Shown here one piece after another: positions 34,247 through 42,315 of a stretch of DNA of 42,967 bases (positions are counted from its first letter, which is position 1; each line of letters starts with the position of its first letter). Origin of the DNA: Oscillospiraceae bacterium (lineage in GTDB: Bacteria > Bacillota > Clostridia > Oscillospirales > Acutalibacteraceae); contig SVOI01000016.1 of NCBI GenBank assembly GCA_015066465.1, positions 1 to 42,967 on the forward strand, in the 5' to 3' direction. Both the position numbers and the translations under genes were made by a program. Under the pieces are notes generated by a model, which was not told the origin of the DNA, made no database searches, and worked only from the letters and a program-made list of their open reading frames with translations.

Positions 34247-34569
34247 ATTTTAAGAAATTTATCAATATCTAAAATAAATATAGTCGCTCCGCCAATTGTT
34301 ACCTCAACAGGAGCAGCACTCAAAAAGCCTTCACCAATAAAAGGTGGTGCAGTAGGAACTATCTGTGTTCTGCGTGAGCAACAATTTTTGAATATCTCTA
34401 TAAGCTCCTCAACTCTTTCTTCCTCAACACCAACAAGAAACGTTATATTACCTGTTTTCAAAAAGCCACCAGAGGTTGAAAGCTTTGTTGCCTGAAAAGA
34501 GGCTTTATTCATTTCGTTAAGAAGTTCATTTGCATCATCGTTATTTACAATACCAACTAAAAGTTTCAT
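34243..34569 (-). CDS. darA: Cyclic-di-AMP receptor DarA (PstA/YaaQ)
   Basis: A 108-residue PII-like protein that binds cyclic di-AMP. Family signatures are MKLLVGIVNNDDANELL at 1-17, ATKLSTSGGFLKTGNITFLVG near 27-47 (residues around the nucleotide) and VEVTIGGATIFILDID near the end. The ATG at 34569 follows GGAGGTGC. The length agrees with Bacillus DarA (109). It shares an operon with holB and yaaT, and the target of the signal is unknown in general. Confidence 0.93.
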   Translation of the reverse strand: MKLLVGIVNNDDANELLNEMNKASFQATKLSTSGGFLKTGNITFLVGVEEERVEELIEIFKNCCSRRTQIVPTAPPFIGEGFLSAAPVEVTIGGATIFILDIDKFLKI

Positions 34570-34599
34570 AAAAGCACCTCCGCAAAATACTCCATTCAA

Positions 34600-34608
34600 A
34601 TTATATCA
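34600..34608 (-). promoter_or_regulatory. Extended -10 promoter of darA-holB-yaaT
   Basis: On the minus strand TGATATAAT, the same extended -10 sequence as upstream of the PyrB-like gene, lies 31 bases before the darA start. No good -35 box is seen. Confidence 0.5.
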
Positions 34609-34637
34609 CAATATATTATAATTGATTTTCGTTTAAT

Positions 34638-35432
34638 TTACAACATAATTTTAAGATTTCTGTTTATAACGTCTCTTTTACGCCACGAGTATGCACGACT
34701 TTTGTTGTAATCCTCATCACTATCGTAAGTGGATTTTGCTGTTTCATAAAATTCTTTTACAGGTGACACTTCAATACAACTATTCATAGGGCATACATTC
34801 TGACAGATATCGCATCCCCAGATGCAACCGCTCTTTTTTATAAGTTTCGCTTCACTTTCAGTAAGTTCGCCTTTTTTCTGGGTTATCTCTGAAAGACATT
34901 TTTCTTTTTCTACACCATCAGTTGTAATTGCCTGATTTATGCATTTTCTCTTACATAAACCACACTTTTTACACGATTTAATTTCTCTATCCTCGCAAGG
35001 AATTTCTAAATCGGTAACAATTTCGCCTACAAAGCAAAAGCTACCGTATTTTTCATTAATAAGAAGTGAATTTTCACCCCTGACACCAACTCCTGAAAGA
35101 CAACCTGCCATAACCTCGTTCACAGGCGAATTATCGCAAAAACATTGAAAATCATTATCAGGATAGCTTTCTTTCAAAGAAATTGCTATTTCGTTTAAAT
35201 ATTTGCCACAAATTACGTGATAATCTTCTGAAACTGCATATTTTGAAATATTAAGATTTTTGTAATATTCATCACCAAGATAATACGGAAACAATACTAC
35301 AATAACACTTTTCGCATTCTCGGGAACTCTCTCCAATGCTCTGCAAGAAATAAGATTATTTTGTAATTTACTGAAGCTACAAACACCCATCGGCAAAATA
35401 TCATAATAAAGAAGTTTTTTTATATCAAACAT
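34638..35432 (-). CDS. QueG-like double [4Fe-4S] protein
   Basis: A 264-residue relative of epoxyqueuosine reductase QueG, which makes queuosine in tRNA with cobalamin and two iron-sulfur clusters. The cluster motifs CKKCGLCKRKC near 154 and CIWGCDICQNVC near 199 are complete, and the DUF1730-like part reads CDNSPVNEVMAGCLSGVGVRG near 118 and LLINEKYGSF near 142. It lacks the C-terminal HEAT-like domain of the long form; the short type is common in Clostridia. It overlaps the AEC gene by 8 bp. No other queuosine gene is near, so a different reductive role is possible. Confidence 0.78.
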   Translation of the reverse strand: MFDIKKLLYYDILPMGVCSFSKLQNNLISCRALERVPENAKSVIVVLFPYYLGDEYYKNLNISKYAVSEDYHVICGKYLNEIAISLKESYPDNDFQCFCDNSPVNEVMAGCLSGVGVRGENSLLINEKYGSFCFVGEIVTDLEIPCEDREIKSCKKCGLCKRKCINQAITTDGVEKEKCLSEITQKKGELTESEAKLIKKSGCIWGCDICQNVCPMNSCIEVSPVKEFYETAKSTYDSDEDYNKSRAYSWRKRDVINRNLKIML

Positions 35433-36357
35433 GGCTTAAGGCTATCATTACAGGAATTGTAAGCACCGAAAGCAATGAGCAAAAAGCAACAACTGTTGAT
35501 GCAACGCCTGTATCCTTTCCATATTTTGCAGCAAACATAACTGTATTAGTAGCACTCGGAACTGATGCTGAAATCATACAAGCAGTAATAAGTGTTCCTG
35601 TAATACCAATCAACTTAAAAATGCAGAACATAACCCCAGGTAACACAAGAAGCTTTAAAATTGACACAATATAATTCTGCTTTTGTATAAACATAGATTT
35701 TAAATCCGCATTTGCTATATATGTTCCTAAAAATATCATAGCAAGTGGTGTATTTAAGTTTGCTATATGAGTTACTGCACCGCCAATAATTTCTGGCAAA
35801 TCCACACCTAAAATAAATAACGGAAGTCCAACGGCAACTGACAATACACCAGGGTTTAAAATAATAGATTTGATTTTAAAGCCTTCGTCACTATCTGTAC
35901 CCTTTTTCATAAGCCAGATACCATGAACAAATGAAAGGATATTAAAAGCAACAACACCTGCTGAGCAATAAAAAACGCCTTCACTACCAAGTAATGATTG
36001 ACAAAGCGGTAGTGCCATATATCCCATATTACCATAGCTCACAGCGTATTTGTAAATAGTTGAGTTGCTTCCGTCTTTTCTGAAAAACGGAATTACAATA
36101 AGAATACCAACTGTTAATGTTGCAAACATACAAAGGAATGCCAAAAGAAATGAACTTATAGTTTCTTTATTGAATTCCATATTTAAAAATGATTGAACAA
36201 TAACTGTGGGTGTTATAACATAAAATAATAAATCGTTTGACATTTTAGCAGTGCTTTGCTTAAAAATACCAATGCGGTCGGCTATAAAACCGACCGCAAC
36301 TATTAGGTAAAGAATAGCAACCTGCTGTGCAGCCATCGACATATTCTGGAAAAACAT
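35425..36357 (-). CDS. AEC-family (auxin efflux carrier-like) transporter
   Basis: A 310-residue membrane protein with about ten helices arranged in two five-helix repeats. Typical features are ISNDLLFYVITPTVIVQSF-like MSNDLLFYVITP near 39, the central NLNTPLAMIFLGTYIA near 190 and the C-terminal SASVPSATNTVMFAAKYG near 264. AEC proteins carry malate and related organic anions, so the link with the citrate synthase gene 3.3 kb upstream on the same run is suggestive only. A GGAGTAAACT site precedes the ATG. Confidence 0.9.
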   Translation of the reverse strand: MFFQNMSMAAQQVAILYLIVAVGFIADRIGIFKQSTAKMSNDLLFYVITPTVIVQSFLNMEFNKETISSFLLAFLCMFATLTVGILIVIPFFRKDGSNSTIYKYAVSYGNMGYMALPLCQSLLGSEGVFYCSAGVVAFNILSFVHGIWLMKKGTDSDEGFKIKSIILNPGVLSVAVGLPLFILGVDLPEIIGGAVTHIANLNTPLAMIFLGTYIANADLKSMFIQKQNYIVSILKLLVLPGVMFCIFKLIGITGTLITACMISASVPSATNTVMFAAKYGKDTGVASTVVAFCSLLSVLTIPVMIALSHV

Positions 36358-36388
36358 AGTTTACTCCTTTTCGTCGAATTGAATTCTT

Positions 36389-39300
36389 TTAGAATCTTCT
36401 CTTATTCTGATGTTTTCTCATATCTGCGAGAGACATCATTTTTTTACCATCAATATCAGGAAGAACTTCTGGTTCGTTTTCATCTGTAAGAACTATAGCC
36501 TGAACAGGTGCTTTGCCTTCATCTTTTGGTTCTTCACCTATTTTTCTCTTTCTTACAACTTTAACGCCGTAGCTAAAATCGCCATCATCCTCTTGTTCTT
36601 CTTCAAAATCGTTAAACACAAAGTTATCGTCGAAGCCAGTATCCTCATCAAAATCAGTATAGGTAAGCCTGCCGAAATCTGCTGGAGCTACTTCTACTTC
36701 TTCTTTTCCTTTAAGAGGAATATATTCTTCATAAACTTCGTATTCACCATCTTTTTCTTTATATCTTACTTTTTCTGAAGTTCTTGTTTCAAGCTCTGCA
36801 GATGGTTTTGCACCTTTTTTAGAAGAAACCATAGGAGGTGGTGCAGGTTTTCTCATAGAATCTGCTACTGCTTCTGATTTAGCCGCAGCTCTTGCTTCCT
36901 GAGCTCTGCGTTCTAATTCGGCTTTTCGTGCTTCCTCAGCTAAACGAACTGCTTCTGCCTGTCTTCTTGCCTCTTCAACCTTACGTCTTGCTTCTTCTGC
37001 TAAACGAGCTTCCTCGGCTTTACGAGCAGCTTCAATTCTTCTTGCTTCCTCTAATTTACGAGCCTCTTCTTCTGCACGTTTTCTTGCTTCTTCAAGGCGA
37101 CGAGCTTCTTCTGCTCTACGCATTTCTTCGAGTCTTCTTGCTTCTTCAGCTTTTCTTGCCTCTTCTAAACGACGAGCTTCTTCAATACGTCTTGCCTCTT
37201 CTGCTTTTCGTTCTTCTTCTAAGCGACGTGCTTCTTCAAAACGGCGGATTTCCTCAAGACGACGAGCTTCTTCTGCCTGTCTTCTTGCTTCCTCAGCTTT
37301 TCGAGCCTCTTCTGCTTTTCGTGCTTCTTCAGCAATTCTTGCTGCTTCACGTCTTCTTGCTTCTTCGGCAATTCTTGCTTCTTCTGCCTTACGAGCTTCC
37401 TCAGCCTTTCTTGCTTCTTCAAGTCGGCGAGCTTCTTCTGCAACACGTGCTTCTTCTAAACGACGAGCCTCTTCTGCTTTTCTTATAAGTTCAGCCTTAC
37501 GAGCTTCTTCAGCTCTTATACGCTCTTCTTCTAATCTTTTTTTCTCTTCTTCAGCACGGCGTAATTCTTCCTGACGTCTTGCTTCTTCAAGGCGTCTTGC
37601 TTCCTCAGCCTTACGTGCTTCTTCTAATTTACGAGCTTCTTCTTTTATTCTTGCCTCTTCGGCTTTACGCTTTTCTTCTGCTAAACGTTTTTCTTCTGCC
37701 AATCTTTTTTGTTCAGCGATTTTTGCTTCTCTCTCTAAACGTTTTTCTTCGGCAATTCTTTGTTGTTCAGCAATTTTAGCTTCTCTTGCAATGCGCTTTT
37801 CTTCAGCAATTCTTGCTGCTTCAGCTAATTTTGCTTCCTGAGCTAATCTTCTTTCCTCAGCTTTTCTTTCTCTTTCTAATTGCTTCGCTTCTTCAGCTAA
37901 TCTTCTCTCTTCAGCCTTTCTTTCTTTTTCAGCCTGTTTTGCTGCTTCGAGAGCTTCCATTTCAGCAATTTGTTCTGGAGTAAGAACTTTTTTAGGTCTG
38001 CCACGTCCACGTTTTACTGGCTCTGTTGCATCAGAAGCTGTTGCTTCAGCAACATTTGAAACTGCAATCTGCGCAGTTGTTTCTGCTACTTCAGGAAGAG
38101 GATTCTTTCTTGGTCTTCCTCTACCACGCTTTACTTCGCCCTGTGGTAATTCCTGTGAAGCTATAACAGGTGTACTTACTACTGTTTCAGCTTCAGGAAG
38201 AGGATTCTTTCTTGGTCTGCCTCTGCCACGTTTTACTGGTTCCTGTGGTAATACATCAGTATTTGTAACAACTGGTGCACTCTTAGGTTCAAAAACTGGT
38301 TGTGTATAAGCTGGTTCATAGTAGCTTTCCACGGGAGTTTCTACTGCATTTTCTGATAATTCATTTATATCATCAATTTCTTTTTCTTCTGGATTGCTGT
38401 AACTATAAATATCGTTACTTTCTTCTATAACCTCTTCAGAAGCAAAGTTTTCCGCTTCTGCATATTCCTGAACCTCAGTTTTTCTCTGCTCTTCAATAAC
38501 AGCATCTTTTTTAACTGAAGCTAAAGTTGCAGAAGGAATTATTGGTGCATCATCATCTTCTTCATCATAAGCTTCTTCAGCACCAAAAACTTCTTTTTCT
38601 TCACGTTTTGGAATACCTGCATTAGTAGCGATAATTTCTTCATCATCGTCATCGTATGCTTCATTGTAGCTGAAAGTACCATCGCTATTAAACATACTCT
38701 TAAAGCCAACACCTAAGGAAGCAAAAATATATGAAACGATAAAAATAAGACAAGCAAGGTCTGAGAAATTGAAGCCATTACCCTCAACTGTTTCGCCGCC
38801 TACTGCTAACATAACAAGTCTTGGAATTGTTACGAGAGAAGCGAAAATAGCTGCTGAAAGACCGTAGCCGTAAATTCCCCACATACTATCCTCAGTGAAA
38901 ACACCTGAAGTAATTCTTGCAAATGTCAAGAAGAATAACATAAGGAAGACAAGCATAAATATTTCAAAGAGGAGCTCTGAAACACTTAAAAAGCTTATAG
39001 CACTCATAAGCTTTGAAACAAGTCTTGTTATAGTCCAGCATAATGGTGATAATGCTAAGATTTTATATTCTCTGTATGATGATTTGCCATTAAGATGACT
39101 GACTGCAAATATAAAGAAATAAACAAGTGATAAAACTGCAAACACAAATTGTAATATTATAAATACGCCACCTGCATCTGCAATATTTGTTTTAAAAACA
39201 CTGAAAAATATCTGAGCTGAATTCTTTAACGACGGAACAATAGCTTTTTCAATAGAAATAATATCCACCCCAAAAGCTAAAACCATCACAGCGGAAGCAA

Positions 39301-39574
39301 TTCCTAAAATAAGATTTTTGCCCTCTGGTAATTCTGGTGATGGTACCTCTTTACTTATAAACGATAAAGAAATAAATGCACCAACCGCCAACACAAGTAA
39401 AGCAGAAAGTAAATATACAGTTCCGTTACTTTCTGTATAAAAACCTGTTGCAGGGTCAACCAACGCTAAAAGCTGATACACTCTGAGCGGTAAAGCTACA
39501 AGTGCAACTGCAGCAAAAACAAATAATAAGTAGCGCAATTTAATTACTTCATAAGCACCCTTAATTCGCTTCAT
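36389..39574 (-). CDS. Multi-pass membrane protein with three AT-hooks and a long charged helix
   Basis: A 1061-residue protein of unusual architecture. Residues 1-305 hold about eight hydrophobic helices. A soluble acidic part follows (310-440). Three AT-hook-like motifs KRGRGRPRK(N) or KRGRGRPKK lie near 446, 479 and 518; the first two are followed by NPLPE. Residues about 530-900 are almost only Ala, Glu, Arg, Lys and Leu in EEARRLEEARKAEEA-like heptads, expected to form a very long single or coiled helix. An acidic and basic tail ends it. AT-hooks bind the minor groove of AT-rich DNA, so it may tie nucleoid DNA to the membrane. Antisense ORFs over the repeat are artefacts. Function unknown; I know no close characterised relative. 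Confidence 0.85.
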   Translation of the reverse strand: MKRIKGAYEVIKLRYLLFVFAAVALVALPLRVYQLLALVDPATGFYTESNGTVYLLSALLVLAVGAFISLSFISKEVPSPELPEGKNLILGIASAVMVLAFGVDIISIEKAIVPSLKNSAQIFFSVFKTNIADAGGVFIILQFVFAVLSLVYFFIFAVSHLNGKSSYREYKILALSPLCWTITRLVSKLMSAISFLSVSELLFEIFMLVFLMLFFLTFARITSGVFTEDSMWGIYGYGLSAAIFASLVTIPRLVMLAVGGETVEGNGFNFSDLACLIFIVSYIFASLGVGFKSMFNSDGTFSYNEAYDDDDEEIIATNAGIPKREEKEVFGAEEAYDEEDDDAPIIPSATLASVKKDAVIEEQRKTEVQEYAEAENFASEEVIEESNDIYSYSNPEEKEIDDINELSENAVETPVESYYEPAYTQPVFEPKSAPVVTNTDVLPQEPVKRGRGRPRKNPLPEAETVVSTPVIASQELPQGEVKRGRGRPRKNPLPEVAETTAQIAVSNVAEATASDATEPVKRGRGRPKKVLTPEQIAEMEALEAAKQAEKERKAEERRLAEEAKQLERERKAEERRLAQEAKLAEAARIAEEKRIAREAKIAEQQRIAEEKRLEREAKIAEQKRLAEEKRLAEEKRKAEEARIKEEARKLEEARKAEEARRLEEARRQEELRRAEEEKKRLEEERIRAEEARKAELIRKAEEARRLEEARVAEEARRLEEARKAEEARKAEEARIAEEARRREAARIAEEARKAEEARKAEEARRQAEEARRLEEIRRFEEARRLEEERKAEEARRIEEARRLEEARKAEEARRLEEMRRAEEARRLEEARKRAEEEARKLEEARRIEAARKAEEARLAEEARRKVEEARRQAEAVRLAEEARKAELERRAQEARAAAKSEAVADSMRKPAPPPMVSSKKGAKPSAELETRTSEKVRYKEKDGEYEVYEEYIPLKGKEEVEVAPADFGRLTYTDFDEDTGFDDNFVFNDFEEEQEDDGDFSYGVKVVRKRKIGEEPKDEGKAPVQAIVLTDENEPEVLPDIDGKKMMSLADMRKHQNKRRF

Positions 39575-39618
39575 AACTTAATCCTTCCTAAATTTCTTAA
39601 TGTATGTTTATGTAATAA

Positions 39619-41031
39619 TTATCTTTCATCTAAAGGAATATATTTTGAATTAGAACCTACAGTAGTTTCACGTTTTTCAAGAGGAACATATTCTGTAGGA
39701 GCTGCAACACTCTTATAAGCAGGTCTTATTACTCTGTTACCTGCGATGAGTTCTTCAATTCTGTGAGCAGACCAGCCTGCAACACGTGCAATTGCAAAGA
39801 GTGGTGTGTAAAGGTCCTCTGGAATTCTTAACATCTGATAAATAAGACCTGAATAAAGGTCAATATTAGCACAGATTCTTTTATTCTGACCTTTTTCTTT
39901 TGCGAAAATTTCTGGTGTTAACTCTTCAATAAGTGAAAGTGCCTTGAAATCATCACCAAATCCAGCCTTCTCTGCAAAGTTTTGTGCTTCTGCCTTAAGG
40001 ATTTTTTCACGAGGGTCAGAAAGCGTATAAACCGCATGGCCCATACCATAAACAAGACCACTACCGTCGCCCGCTTTTCTGTTTATAACGTTTCTGAGGA
40101 AGTCAGCAACCTGACCTTCATTTGTAATATCACTTACATCTTGCTTTAAGTAGTTAAGCATTTCTACTACCTTGATATTTGCACCACCGTGACGTGGACC
40201 TTTAAGCGAACCGATACCAGCAGCAAGAGCAGCGTAAGTATCTGTACCACTTGAAGAAAGTACTCTTGTAGCAAATGCAGAGTTATTACCACCGCCATGT
40301 TCAGCGTGAAGAATAAGGCAAAGGTCTAAAAGCTTTGCTTCTTCATCTGTAAAGGTACGATTTGAACGTGTTGTATAGAGAATTGACTCTGCTGTTGAGT
40401 GTTCAGGCTTAATAGGATGAATATACATACTCTTTTTATAGTAGTGTCTTCTTTTAACCTGATAAGCATAAGTCATAATTGTCGGAAGCTGTGCTAAAAT
40501 CTGCAAGCTTTGACGAAGAACATTCTCTATAGACAAGTCGTCAGGATTGTCATCATAAGAATATAAAGCAAGTACTGAACGAGCTAATTTATTCATAATA
40601 TTTGGTGAAGGTGCCTTTATAATCATATCTTCAATAAAATCTTCAGGCAACTCTCTTGCAGCAGCAAGAATACCTTTAAAGTTTTCAAGTTGCTCTTTTG
40701 TTGGCAAATTACCAAAAAGGAGAAGATAAGAAACCTCTTCGTAACCAAAGCGGTTTTCACTTCTGCAACCTGAAACTATATCTCTTAAATCGATACCACG
40801 ATAAATAAGCTTACCTTCCATCGGTGTTCTTTCACCGTCTTTAATATAGTAACCTTGTACCGAGCATATTTTACTTAAGCCTGCCATAACACCGCTACCA
40901 TCGCGGTTACGAAGACCTCTTTTAACATCAAATCTTTCGAAGTATTCCGATGATATTTCACTGTTTTTTTTGATTTCTTCGCAAAGTGAAGAAAGTGCAT
41001 CATTCGGAATAGGTGAAATGTATGTCGGCAA
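39619..41031 (-). CDS. gltA: Citrate synthase (citrate/methylcitrate type)
   Basis: A 470-residue citrate synthase, which condenses acetyl-CoA with oxaloacetate. The active-site segments are CLILHAEHGGGNNSAFATRV near 245, KGPRHGGANIKVV near 280 and YGMGHAVYTLSDPREK near 331. The last 30 residues carry two similar short peptides (EYVPLEKRETTVGS and KYIPLDER). Start choice: the long frame begins with TTG at 41058 without a ribosome site, whereas TTG at 41031 has GGAG 8 bases upstream; a GTG at 41040 is less well placed. A strong promoter lies upstream. Preference for propionyl-CoA cannot be excluded. Confidence 0.9.
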   Translation of the reverse strand: MPTYISPIPNDALSSLCEEIKKNSEISSEYFERFDVKRGLRNRDGSGVMAGLSKICSVQGYYIKDGERTPMEGKLIYRGIDLRDIVSGCRSENRFGYEEVSYLLLFGNLPTKEQLENFKGILAAARELPEDFIEDMIIKAPSPNIMNKLARSVLALYSYDDNPDDLSIENVLRQSLQILAQLPTIMTYAYQVKRRHYYKKSMYIHPIKPEHSTAESILYTTRSNRTFTDEEAKLLDLCLILHAEHGGGNNSAFATRVLSSSGTDTYAALAAGIGSLKGPRHGGANIKVVEMLNYLKQDVSDITNEGQVADFLRNVINRKAGDGSGLVYGMGHAVYTLSDPREKILKAEAQNFAEKAGFGDDFKALSLIEELTPEIFAKEKGQNKRICANIDLYSGLIYQMLRIPEDLYTPLFAIARVAGWSAHRIEELIAGNRVIRPAYKSVAAPTEYVPLEKRETTVGSNSKYIPLDER

Positions 41032-41087
41032 AATGTTCACTCCAATCTTTTGTCGCAAAGTTATTAAATGAAAAAATAATTCATATT

Positions 41088-41116
41088 ATTTTATAACATA
41101 TTAAAAGAAAAGTCAA
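41088..41116 (-). promoter_or_regulatory. Promoter of the citrate synthase gene
   Basis: On the minus strand TTGACT (41111-41116) and TAAAAT (41088-41093) are exactly 17 bases apart. It lies between the divergent citrate synthase and spoIID genes; no equally clear plus-strand promoter is seen. Confidence 0.75.
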
Positions 41117-41149
41117 TAAAAAAAACACAAGGAGAAAAGTAAAAATATT

Positions 41150-42169
41150 ATGAAAAATTACGTTGTTTCAATCATTTTTATATTCATTTCGCTGATAATC
41201 ACACCAGTTGCAGTTCTTTCGGGTGATGTCGCTTCAGATAGCAGTACAACAATCGCCAACGAGAAAAACACACAAAGCAATTCTGGGAACATTGATAAAA
41301 CTGACAGCGACACATCTGAAGAATCTGTAATAACAGTATTCTTAAGTAACCATAACAAAAATATTACTATGAGCGAGTTTGAATACGTTTGTGGTAGTGT
41401 TGCGGCAGAAATGCCTTTATCTTATCACGAAGAAGCTTTGAAGGCACAAGCAGTCGCTTGCTACACAAACTGCATACGACTAAAAAATAGTAGCGATAAA
41501 AGTAAAATTAATGGTGCAGATATCTCAAACGACATCACCATTCATCAGGCTTATATAACAGAAGACGAGCGAAAAGAAAAATGGGGCGATGATTTCAACA
41601 AATATGAATCCAAACTCCGCAGTGTAGTTACTGAAGTTCTCGGCGAATATATAACCTATGATGAAAAAATATGTGTTGCCGCTTTTTCGGCAATCTGTAC
41701 TGGTACAACAGAAAGTGCAGAAAACGTGTGGGGTAGCAAAACACCTTATCTTGTAAGCGTAAAAAGTGAGGGTGACAAGCTTTCACCAACATATTCTTCA
41801 ACTGTCACCTTTTCAAAATCACAGTTTATTTCTATTATGAAAGATTTAGGCGTTTCTATTGACTCTAAAGCAGATTTAACAGAGATAATCGGTAAACCGA
41901 AAACAACAAAAGCAGGTACTGTTTTAACAATAAAAATCAATTCAAAGGAAGTAACTGGCAGCAATATGCGCACAGCATTTTCTTTAAGAAGTCCCGCATT
42001 TAAAATTACCACAACCGAAGATGAAGTAACCTTCAATGTAAGTGGCTACGGTCACGGTGTAGGTATGAGCCAGTATGGTGCAGATTATATGGCACGTCAA
42101 GGCAGTACCTACGACGAGATTTTAAAGCACTACTATAAGGGTGTTGAAATAAAAAATCACTCCGATTGA
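41150..42169 (+). CDS. spoIID: SpoIID/LytB-type peptidoglycan hydrolase
   Basis: A 339-residue exported protein with a signal segment (about 4-26) and the SpoIID domain. SpoIID is a lytic transglycosylase that, with SpoIIM and SpoIIP, thins septal peptidoglycan and drives engulfment in sporulation. The catalytic region reads GSVAAEMPLSYHEEALKAQA near 84-103, with the key Glu, and the C-terminal signature is GYGHGVGMSQYGA near 300. A low-complexity Ser/Thr/Asn stretch links signal and domain. A GGAGA site lies 14 bases upstream of the ATG. A LytB-like role outside sporulation is possible. Confidence 0.92.
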   Translation: MKNYVVSIIFIFISLIITPVAVLSGDVASDSSTTIANEKNTQSNSGNIDKTDSDTSEESVITVFLSNHNKNITMSEFEYVCGSVAAEMPLSYHEEALKAQAVACYTNCIRLKNSSDKSKINGADISNDITIHQAYITEDERKEKWGDDFNKYESKLRSVVTEVLGEYITYDEKICVAAFSAICTGTTESAENVWGSKTPYLVSVKSEGDKLSPTYSSTVTFSKSQFISIMKDLGVSIDSKADLTEIIGKPKTTKAGTVLTIKINSKEVTGSNMRTAFSLRSPAFKITTTEDEVTFNVSGYGHGVGMSQYGADYMARQGSTYDEILKHYYKGVEIKNHSD

Positions 42170-42185
42170 TTTTTCAATCGGAGTG
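42158..42185. terminator. Strong hairpin between convergent genes, best read as a minus-strand terminator
   Basis: CACTCCGATTGA (42158-42169) and TCAATCGGAGTG (42174-42185) form a perfect 12-bp stem that contains the spoIID stop codon. A T run follows only on the minus strand (ATTTTTTATTT), so it should terminate the phosphodiesterase transcript. On the plus strand it can act only weakly. Confidence 0.8.
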
Positions 42186-42200
42186 CACCTTTAACATTAT

Positions 42201-42315
42201 TTATACCGTCAGGTATAACTTCATTTGTCCAAAGGACAAACTTCACTGCGAAGCAACTTCACTTGCTCGAAAGAGCAAACTTAATTTATCTGATTTTCGT
42301 GAGAAAATCAGATAA
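42201..42315. repeat. Chained-hairpin palindromic repeat array, second copy
   Basis: Perfect hairpins TTATACC-GTCA-GGTATAA (42201-42218), TTTGTCC-AAA-GGACAAA (42224-42240), TTGCTC-GAAA-GAGCAA (42263-42278) and a 13-bp stem TTATCTGATTTTC-GTGA-GAAAATCAGATAA (42286-42315) are joined by ACTTCAC-type linkers. The stretch 42239-42283 is nearly identical to 9657-9699. The stop codon of the phosphodiesterase gene lies in the last hairpin. Confidence 0.85.

Noticed and set aside
36892..37488. 198-codon plus-strand ORF rich in Leu
   Set aside because: It is the complement of the Glu/Arg/Ala-rich helix of the AT-hook protein. Repetitive GAA/GAG codons give long open Leu-rich frames on the other strand.
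42158..42185. Ordinary rho-independent terminator of spoIID
   Set aside because: The stem is strong, but the plus-strand sequence after it (CACCTTTAAC) lacks a T run. The T run is on the minus strand.
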